This document shows positions 25,011 to 34,651 of a DNA stretch of 64,000 nucleotides, one piece after another. Under the pieces are notes generated by a model, which worked only from the letters and a program-made list of their open reading frames with translations, had not been told where the DNA came from and ran no database searches. This DNA comes from Rotaria sp. Silwood1. Taxonomy: Eukaryota > Rotifera > Eurotatoria > Philodinida > Philodinidae. Position 1 is the stretch's first letter. Every line of letters begins with the position of its first letter. The stretch lies in contig CAJNOP010000001.1 in NCBI GenBank assembly GCA_905250075.1, forward strand, positions 2,723,272 to 2,787,271, read 5' to 3'. The translations under genes were made by a program, and so were the position numbers.

Positions 25011-26693
25011 GTATACCTACAGCGATTAGCATGATGATGGTGAAGAGAGAAGAGTATACATGTATTCATACACAAGAGCATGTCGATTCTCCTCTGCGTG
25101 AGCAAATACTATACGAAGAAGAGAGCTCTCTTTCGTTTTTTTTGTGCCTATACACACACATACACACACAGACGCTAATCTCTCTGATGAAGATGATGTG
25201 GACATACATATAGTCCGTTCGTTTCGTCCATCGTATGATTTGATCAATAATTCATTATTCGTCCACATTCGTATACAAAGGTACACATTGAAAGAAAAGA
25301 AGACTTTCTTTCTTCATTGCTTCGATGATCTCCATTGCACACATGTTCAGAATGCACACATGCATACACGCGATCTAACCATTGTTCAATGTATTCACCA
25401 TTGGACATATGTCGCGCTAGTCAAAGTATATAGGTAGAAGATCATCGACGCATTTCCGGTCGTCAATGTTTTTGTTGTCCACCATCACATAGTTTTTTCT
25501 CTTTTCTTATTCTCACACTCTCTTTAATTATGCACAGTACGGCTAAAAGTTAATGAACACCGAATAGTAAGTGCATGTGTAGTTGACCTAATCCGTGCTG
25601 AGCAGTAAAAAAAAATGCGATATGTATATATGCTCCTGTCTATCAGTCACAGACAACTGCCTATGTTTATTTCTAAATTCTATTAGACTTACACAACTCA
25701 TCATCGTTTACATGATTATCTCTAGTAGATCGAATTTTCCATCTATTGTTAATATAACTTTTCATGCATATATATATATATTTATACAACCGGGAGAAAT
25801 TGTCTATAGATTAGTAATAATTTCTTTTTCATTATTATCGATTAAGAAATTCTATAGAAAAATAAATTTGTCTTTTTCAATACAAATGACATATTTATCG
25901 ATTCTTAATATCTTTCTTTCTTTTTCATATACTTTTTTTTGTGTGTTTGACATAATCACATTCCATAATATATAGACAGTTTGCGCAACATATCACAGTA
26001 TGACAAAATGCAAAGAACACGATGCAGGCATGTTGCATTGACGTACGAATAGCTGCAAACGAACAAAAACAGAAAAAAAAAGAAAGAATCTATAAAAAGA
26101 AAAAAAAAACTGGGCCATTCGTCTTGTCGTTCTTTTTCTTTTTCTTTTTCTTTTTCTCATTTTCTTTTTTTCCTTTCCTTCTTCTTGCAACCCACAATTA
26201 CTCATAGATACTCACTTATCGAGCGCGCTATGCTGTGTTCGCACAGCGTGTGAAGGCGAAAAGGTTGTCATTTTCTTCTCTTTTCCCCCATTCTCTATAC
26301 ATACACATGCATATTGCGCGCATGCACATACACATTGATCGGATAAAGATCTTGTGTTTAATAGTGAAGTCTAAAAAAGTAGTAGTCTCTTGATAATAGT
26401 ATGACTTCTACTCACGCAATCAAGCATACAAATCACATACTATGAAGAAAAAAAAAAGAAAGACTGCAATGCCGATCATAGACGGTAAGATAATTTACAT
26501 GCAACGATGCATGCAACATGGGTATGAGATTTTTCTTTTCTTCTTTAAAAAGTGTTACATCATATCTTGACTGATGTGTTTTTTTATTGTTTACTTAATT
26601 TTTTTTTATTTTAGATATTTTTGTTTTGTTTTTTTATGCATCATTCATTGATCTAACGACTAACAGACTAATATAGACAATCATTAGAATACG

Positions 26694-29600
26694 ATGTTTT
26701 CCATATTGGTTGTAGTTCTATGTAAGTTTATATGTACTTTCATATATTTAATCATAAATCATAGGCAAACTCTTTAATGTTGACTTATGGACATATGGCC
26801 ACAGTTGAAATAATAATAGTCAGATTGATGAATCCTCATTAGTATCATGAAATATGACGACACCTGATGGCAGTTCTATCATTTTGCAATTAGACTACAA
26901 CTTTATACACTTTTTTTTTTGACCTTTCAGCCATAAGATTGGCCTCGTTTTTTTTTTATTCATTTTTCTTCAGAGAACAATAGAAAAGTTAGTAATGCTA
27001 GATTAAAGACTTTTATTTTTTTTTCTTTTGCATTAAATAGTCCTATTACAAGTACATGGTGATTTGGTTTTGAAACCAAGTGGAACATCATTAACAAGAG
27101 ATCAATATAAATCATTTGTTGCATCATGCAGTGGTCAAGCAAATACTCGGGTTATTGGATGGCGATCACCACAACATGGAGATGTACCTGAAAATGAACA
27201 TGATCGGTAACGATAACAATAAAATAAAATTTCTTATTAAAAGAATTCAAAAAACAATTTTTTTTTGTAGTGTTACAATTGAACGACAAGAAAATGAAAT
27301 TCGTTTGAGAGTTCGAAATTTAACTGCAGATGATCAAGGTTTGTACTAAATATAATCTATCTTTTTATAGTATTTTCCAATAGGTACATGGGAATGTATT
27401 GGTGTTAATGCGGCTGGTCAACAAACTCGAAAATCATTTCAATTAATAATAAAAAGTTTGTTGAATATTTTTAATATATATACAAAAAGAAGACAACTGT
27501 TCTGTTTTCTTTTTTGTTTTTTTAAGTTCCAATTACATTTTATGGTGATTCTGTTCAATATGCTGCACTTGGAGAATCAGTTGTTATTAAATGTCATGTT
27601 CAAGCTAATCCAGCAGCTGAAGTATCTTGGTTTAAAGGACCAGAAAAATCACGCATTGGTTTGTTTTATAAAGTGTTTTCACTTTTCATTTTATGGATTT
27701 TATTTATTCTTATTTAGATAGTCCACAGTATACACGTGTTAAAGAAGGTTTACGTATAAATCGAGTAGATATGCATGATAATGATACATTTTGTTGTCGA
27801 GCTGATGTTCTTGAAACAGGCGAAACACGAGATTTTCCAATAACTGTTATTATTTCAAGTAGAGTTCTTTTCTAAATATTAAATGAAATGAAAATTTCTA
27901 TCTTGAATATTTTGTTTAGAATCTGTTACACAACCACGCATAACATGTGCTAATCCATGTGCTATTGAAAAAAAAACTGCAACACTTGTTTGTGAAGCTA
28001 CAGGTTTACCACCACCGAAGTATTCTTGGTATTATGGTTCGGTATGTTATTTATTTAAATTTGTTATTTTTTATTGGCTAAAAAAATACTAAAAATAAAA
28101 ACATCATACTCCATCTATAGGCAGCCGAGTTAAGACCTGTAAAAGTAAGATTATAGACAAAAATGAAGAGAAATTTATTCAGCATGATAGTTATTGCTTT
28201 TTTTTATCGAGTGATCGTGATGTATGCATGTCTGTTTCTTTCATTATTACTATTATTATTATTTTTGTAGTAAATTTATAAGTTATTATTTTCATTTTAT
28301 TTTATTTTTTTGTTTTTAATCCTATCCCCTTTATTTTTTTTTTATTAAGATCAATGTTTTATCAGTCCCGGTAAAAACAAAAATAGAATTCTCTGTGTGA
28401 TTTAATATTTAGAAAAAAATATGTTGTTTTTTTCATTTTACAAAATAATACTTTAAAATGAAAAACAAATATTTGTTTTTAATCTGACATATGTATATAT
28501 TCAGGAAGACAAAATAAAGTCGATTCCAGTGAATCTGACTATGGTTATGTATCAGTTTGTTTCGGACATATTTGGAACAGAAGGAAAACAGCGTGTGAGT
28601 GATGAATAAATAAAACAAAGAAAAAAAAAAGAAGAGAAAGGGGGCGGACATAAATCAATCAACCAAAACAAAAGGTTATACTATCAGCATGATCCTTGCT
28701 TTAGATATTTTGTGTGTATTCTCTGATTGTTTCATTGCACGCGTGTGTGTTTTTATCCCGCCCCCAGTGTGTATGACTGTAGACATTTCCTTACTGTTTT
28801 ATTATTTATGAAATGAAAGAAAAAAAAATTTTTTTTCATTTCATATAAAAATTTAGGATTCACCTGTTGGTGCAAGTGAAGTACCAAAATTTGTTGTACG
28901 AGGTAATCAATTAACAATTAATTATGTCGATGAAACTGATAATGGAAAATATTCATGTCAAGCTTATAATGAATTTGACCAAAGAGGTCAACGTGCTGAA
29001 TATAATTTAAATGTTATTGGTAAGTATTCAAAACAATAAACAAATATTAGACGAGATAATTATGAGTAAAATTTAGAAATCGAAAGATTCTATCTATATA
29101 ATAATTACTAGTGGAATGGATGAAGAATGTTTGAGTCTATGCAACACACATGGAATCGGTTCGCTTTGCAGCTTTTCGAAACGATCTCAGTTTTATTTAA
29201 ATTTCGAAAAAACTTAAACCGTTCGTATAGCTGCTAGGCATCATATCAATCTCATAGAATTAAATCTAAAAAAAGTTAAATTGATAGAAATTTGTCTAGT
29301 CTAATTTGATTATATATAATTTATTCTATATAAAAATTGATTATTTATGTATTGTTTAGTTCCGCCACGTCTATTAACAATAGATCCTATTGAAATAAAT
29401 CTTGATGAACAACATCCTCAACGTGTTTCATTTACTTGTCGTATTGATCGTGGTTCATCAGAAAGTCTTTCATTAGAATGGCAATATTTAAATAATACAG
29501 CAATACAAGCAACAAATGGAATTTATATTGATAAAACACGTTTAGAAATTGATAAATTAATTGAATTACGTTTTGAACCTGTACGTCGAGAACATTTTGG

Positions 29601-30273
29601 AAATTATTCATGTGTAGCTAAAAATCTTGCTGATAGTTCCTATTCACTTGCTAGTCTTTATATTCGATGTAAGTAAAATAAATTCTATTAGCATTAGTTT
29701 TAATTATTTGTTTTAGTTCAACCTGTTTTTGTTGGACCAAATATTCAAGTTGTTTCAACAATACCAAATTATCGAGTAGTTATGCGTTGTCAATTTGAAT
29801 CTCATCCACCACCACAAATACAATGGATTAAAATGACTCGAACTGTACAAGATCCTGAAGGGCGAGTACTTGATGTTGATGTTGATAATGGTGTTAATGA
29901 TATAACAACTAAACAACTTGGTCCAACACTTTTTGAAAGTGTTCTTTCAGTAAATATTTTAAATCGAATGTTTTCTTTTTTGTTTCAATTAAAAGAATAT
30001 TTTATTTAGTATACACCATCAGAACGCGATTTTGGTTTAAGTTTTGAATGTCGTGCAATTAATCCACGTGTTGGTCGACATTCATATACACTTCAACGTG
30101 CTGAACCACCAAAAAACGTTCGTGTTGTGGAAATAAAACCTTTAACAAATGGAGCAGAAATTATTGTTCAACCACCAGAAACTGGAGGTTTACCACTTAT
30201 GGAATATATTATTAAGTATGGTTTAGTTGATAAAACAGAAGATCAACAAGAAACATTAACTATTCCAGGTATT

Positions 30274-30312
<39 letters not shown>

Positions 30313-32201
30313 ATGATTTGCATGGGACTGTAAACAAAAGCTGTTTATTGATCTATAGATGGCAAAATTGAAAAATAGATGTTTGTTCATGAAATAGAAA
30401 ATGATTTACGGAATAAAAAGTGTGTTACATAAAAATTTTCTCTTCCGTACGAACAAACACATGCATCGATAGAAGCATAATTGTCATTTTTGCCATTATA
30501 GATTAATTACTGTGAGAATGACTTTGAAAAATACAGGTGCTACTCTACTAGAAAGATACTTTACTAGATATGGACAAGATGATTTGTGCATATGTCTAGA
30601 TACGACAGATAGATCTTTTAATTTTTGCTGAGTTAAAACAAGTCTGTGAGAGAATTTGAATAAAATGTTGTTTGAATAAGAAAATGTTTCGTTTATTTTT
30701 CTTTTAGTTCAAACATCATCTGATGATCAACAAGACCAATCCCAAGTATTAAAAATTGAAAAACTTAAGCCAAGTACTAAATATCGTTTTACAATTGTTG
30801 CTAAATCTCGTGCTGGTATGGGTCAATTAACAGGACCAATACCATTTCGAACACTTGATAGACAACTACCAGATTTTAAAATTGTTAAAACTGATGAAAA
30901 TAAAAATGACACATGTTCAAATGATCGAACTTGTTTAATTAAATGGATTATTGAATCTGATGGTGGTGCACCTATTATTCGAACGGAAGTTTTATATGCT
31001 AAAGTAAATAATAATAAAAAAAAAGCAAAATGAAATTATCTTAAGTCATTTCTCTTTTAGGCTAAAAGTGACAATAGTTTGGAACCCGAAGGATCATTTA
31101 GTACACCAATATCAATTGATTCATCGGTATCTGAATATGAATTAACGGAATTAAAACCATCAACTAATTATATAGTTATTGTTAAATTATATAATGAAGC
31201 AGGTGCTGCTGAACAAAAACTTCGAATAACAACATTAAATGAAAGAGGTAATAAGAAGTTTTGTTTTTCTTCTTAAATAAAACTTTAATTTGTCATCTAT
31301 TCTTTTAGATCGTAAGGCAGGTACCACACGTCCATTAATAAAAGATTATAGAAAAAATCAACCAAGTAAATGGGTTATTCTTGGTATCATATTTGGTATT
31401 ATCTTCTTTGCCGTTGCATTTGTTGGTCTTTGTGTTGCATTACGTGTTTATCGACTTGGTGGAAAACATAAAACAACTGATTCGTAAGTTATTTGAAATT
31501 TTGATATATTCTTTGAAAGATAAAAAAATACATTAAAACAACTAATGTTTTATATATAGTATTACAAAAAAAATAAAAAAGTAGGTTTTGTTATCTATTT
31601 TGACATAATATGTGATGTATGTTAATTGCATGTTATATTTGTTGGTGAAAAGAAAAAAAAAATGAAATCAACGGGTTAATAAATAACTTCAATTTTTCTC
31701 TAGCTCTTCAACATAATAAGTCATTTATTTATGGTAAAAGTCTGACTGTATGTGTGTTAATATTTTCCCTTTGCTTTGCTCGCCAATGAGCTGACCATTT
31801 ATACAACTGTATTTGAAACGAATGTAACTTAATTATTATTATTTTTTCCATAGGGATCATCAAACAACACCTATGATGAATGGAAATAATGGTGAAAATA
31901 TATCTGATCAACATGAATATACGAATGGTCATTCATCAAAAAAGGTATTTAGGAAACAAAAATAATAACAATAATAAACGAAAAGAATAAATAAATAAAT
32001 TTTATTTAGCCAAAAAAACTGAAAACAACTAAAGCTCAGCCATTTGACACTGAAGTAGCGGTATAAAGTCAGAATATAATTATGTGTGCTTAAATATTGT
32101 TTCGTAATGCTTTCGATAATTGATGCTTTTTCTGTTCTCTTTTGTTTTTTCCTAAAATGAACTTTTTCTTGGGTTTTTTCCAGCACGGCGATGATGTATA
32201 A
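26694..32201 (+). CDS. NCAM/Fasciclin II-type cell adhesion receptor (5 Ig, 2 FN3, one TM)
   Basis: Sixteen exons in consistent phase: 26694-26721, 27041-27206, 27271-27338, 27384-27455, 27527-27658, 27718-27858, 27920-28041, 28857-29019, 29360-29668, 29717-29949, 30010-30268, 30708-31003, 31061-31247, 31309-31483, 31854-31944, then 32010-32066, giving 832 residues. Exons 1-2 make a signal peptide MFSILVVVLFLLQVHG. Five Ig domains follow, each with the Cys...Trp...Tyr/Phe-x-Cys pattern (for example CEATGLPPPKYSWYY and GKYSCQAYN in Ig3). Two fibronectin III domains come next, then a transmembrane helix (WVILGIIFGIIFFAVAFVGL), then a short tail. This order is that of NCAM, OCAM and Fasciclin II, homophilic adhesion receptors acting at cell contacts, especially in neurons. 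Four candidate cassette exons and a second C-terminus are listed separately. AATAAA at 33594-33599 may end the transcript. Confidence 0.88.
28121..28144 (+). other. Candidate 24-bp cassette microexon in Ig3
   Basis: It is preceded by a pyrimidine-containing acceptor ending CTATAG and followed by the strong donor GTAAGA. It encodes AAELRPVK in phase 0, like the flanking exon junction 28041/28857, so inclusion keeps the frame. It falls between the Trp and the second Cys of Ig3. Inclusion cannot be judged without transcripts. Confidence 0.5.
28350..28370 (+). other. Candidate 21-bp cassette microexon in Ig3
   Basis: The acceptor is a long T tract ending TTAAG and the donor is GTAAAA. It encodes INVLSVP in phase 0 without a stop. 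It sits in the same intron as the 24-bp and 90-bp candidates. It is the weakest of the three because the donor is less typical and the exon is very short. Confidence 0.3.
28505..28594 (+). other. Candidate 90-bp cassette exon in Ig3
   Basis: The acceptor ends TTCAG and the donor is the full consensus GTGAGT. It encodes thirty residues from EDKIKSIPV to EGKQR with no stop, in phase 0. Its codon use is less like the neighbouring exons (AAG, TCG, CTG, GTG appear), which fits an alternative insert or a chance open frame. Confidence 0.42.
30272..30310. repeat. Poly-T tract in an NCAM-like intron
   Basis: An almost unbroken run of about 36-40 T follows the donor of the intron 30269-30707. On the minus strand this is poly-A. 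No retroposed body or target duplication is visible, so it may be simple slippage sequence rather than a SINE tail. Confidence 0.8.
31560..31580 (+). other. Candidate 21-bp microexon in the cytoplasmic tail
   Basis: Between the transmembrane exon (ending 31483, phase 2) and the next exon (31854), AG at 31558-31559 and GTAGGT at 31581 bound 21 bases. In the required phase they encode SITKKIKK, including the split serine codon. Inclusion adds a basic patch just inside the membrane and keeps the frame. Because it is A-rich, chance is a real possibility. Confidence 0.35.
32061..32201 (+). other. Alternative C-terminal end of the NCAM-like receptor
   Basis: Reading on past 32060 gives the end DTEVAV with stop at 32064-32066. 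GTATAA at 32061 can instead act as a donor to the acceptor TTTTCCAG ending at 32183. The final exon 32184-32201 then gives HGDDV and stop, 836 residues in all. Both ends carry a C-terminal valine: EVAV resembles a class II PDZ ligand and GDDV a class III ligand. The strong pyrimidine tract before 32184 supports real splicing. Confidence 0.5.
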
Positions 32202-34651
32202 GGTGAATATTCTACTACTCAATAATCGATCCGTCGATGAATCTCAATTTTGCAAAAACTTTCAAGAGAATGTTCATGATATAGACGTAGGATCATGTTG
32301 TATATTAAATAATATAATGAGGATATATATGTGTGTGTGTTTGTATGATGTTGGTGCTCTATTTTTGTTGTTCGTTTATTTGAATATCTTGGCTCCTTCT
32401 TTTGTTCTTCTTTTTTTTTTCTGCATCTAGTCAAATATTTTGTTTTCAACTCTCTGAGCATACATCAGCGGCATTAATTGAGCTTTAAACGAAAACATAT
32501 GCAACAGCTAAATATCTGAATTTTTTTCTTTTTCGCTTTTTTTTTATTATTATTGTGAACAAAAAATTCTCTTTTTTTTTTCTTTTTCTTTTTTCGTCTT
32601 ATTCGCTTGTACAAATGAAATACAGTGTTCAAATATAAGAATGTTGTTGTAATTTGTTTTGTTTTGTTTCATGAAAGAATATATGAATTAAAGAACACTG
32701 ATTTATGTCAAATTTATATTTATGAATGATTTGATTTATTAGACTATTGTGTATGTTAAATGAAATTTCTCGATAAAGAATTGATTCCTTGTAGTGTTTT
32801 CTTTTCTCTCGAAATGTATTGAAAAGACCTCTGAAATTATTGGAGATAAATTAAGAAATTTATTTTCAAATCTGTCCAAGTAAATTATTACGAATCGCTA
32901 TAAGCCGGTGCTTTTCTTTTGCCATATTTTTTATTGCAGTACACTTAGTATTATTGGTTACATATAATATCGTATCCTTGCCTAAAACGTCGTAAAGATA
33001 TTGTAATATTGCCATATTCTATCATACATACGACTATATTGCTCTCCCAGTATTCTCGGAGAAATACGGCCCCGTTGACGTGTCGCATTTCATCGTAAAC
33101 AGTCGTATACAGATAGTATTCTTTAACCAGGATGGTTATTTATTATGAAGTATCTTCTTGTCATAGATCAGATATTATTTTATCTTAGCTTATGTTATGT
33201 ATCATATCAAATCTTCAAACTATTATTTTTTTTCCGTTGCTCGCTCTACAGTAGCTGGGTTCTTATTTTTATATGTGTATTACTTTCCTTAATCTACGCG
33301 AATATTTACATGTAACTGTTTATGCATCTCTATTCCATTAGTCTAAACTCAAGTGAATGGACTATCGATGAATGATATTTTTTTTTATTTCGATTATGAA
33401 ATCTTCGAAAGTCATATCTATACCGTTGTCTTTTATTCCCATATATCTTTGTATCTCGAATAAGTGATTGTTTTTGTATTTTATTCATGTATAAAGCATA
33501 TTTCATTTACACACCTTGATGTTTATCATCAAGTTTTCAACTAAATATTGATAAATTGAATGATTTTCTTTTCAAATTGTAATGAGCGATGAAAATAAAC
33601 AATTAAACAGAAAAACAACGAAAATTGAGTGTTTATGATGATAAAAGGGTGTTGGTGTGGGTAATTTCTTTATCCTCGTCGTACCTAACCTTAACTTCAC
33701 ATTGTGAATATACTATAACATCCTTGCTGATGAGACAGAATATTTCCACATCGTTGGCTTCTATTATCGTCATTTATTATGTGCCATGTTGCTACTTTTT
33801 TTAAGCATACTTGATGTAATCAAATAGGATGTCCATAATGATATAGCTTACCAAGAAAAATCACGAATTCAAGAAGAATAAGGTCTTTGAAAACAATAAA
33901 AAAAGTCATACAAAAATGAACCTCATATATATATATATATCTTAATAAGCCATCATTGATTGAACAATCTACTTGAAACATTTCGTAATAAACACACAAA
34001 AAATTATTAGTTCCTTATTAGATAATGTAGATATTACTATTTAAAATTTTCTGGCTTTCAAAATACAGAACTCAAGTTATTAATTATTTTAAGTCGATTG
34101 TGCAATAGAAGTTCTGCAGTAATTCAAGATATGCTACACAATTTGATTAGACTATTTAAAAAAAATCCCGAACATACCATATCATATAAAAAGATTCAGA
34201 TTTATATTTGCTATTAAAGTTCTTCATCTGATTTAGATTGTAGCCTAGAGTGTGAGTGTGCAGTATTAGTCTTTTCATCAGGTACATCCACATCCAATGA
34301 ACTATTGCTAAATTGTAATAGAAAGAACAATTCATTGCAAGAATCAAAGAATCAAAGAATTTTAATTTTCTTCTTTATTCTTTATATCAGCCTGTCGGAT
34401 AGGTCTATATTCGACACAGAAAGTCTCCTTATCGTTGGAAAATAGACAATATTGTAAAACTTTTTTATTTACAATATCTATACATCATTTCGACATATGC
34501 AGGCTACCTTATCGGTGAGCATTAACGGATTACGTTCTCAATAAGACAGTGTCTTTGTTGGTGCATGTGCACGTTTCTCTTCAAAACAAAACAGAAGAAA
34601 ATACTCTTTTCTCATCACTACATCTACTTCTTCGAAAAAAACAAAAAACAA
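32202..34651. other. 3' UTR of the NCAM-like gene and intergenic DNA
   Basis: No gene is supported. AATAAA at 33594-33599 is a plausible end for the plus-strand transcript. TTTATT at 34374-34379 is the polyadenylation signal expected for the minus-strand ADP-ribosyltransferase gene, about 275 bases past its stop. Short TA runs lie near 33930. Confidence 0.5.

Larger units (their letters stand above)
19126..26693. other. Gene-free stretch of about 7.6 kb upstream of the NCAM-like gene
   Basis: No coding gene is supported on either strand. It holds repeat family B copy 2, a perfect short hairpin near 24460, and many simple-sequence tracts in 22800-26650, particularly pyrimidine runs. Reading frames of 60-126 codons in the right half come from T-rich or A-rich low-complexity sequence and carry no protein signature. 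The right part may contain promoter and 5' UTR of the gene at 26694, but no specific site can be named. Confidence 0.5.

Noticed and set aside
24833-26207. Several frames of 60-126 codons on both strands
   Set aside because: Their length comes from T-rich or A-rich low-complexity tracts, giving Phe/Leu or Lys/Arg runs without protein signature.
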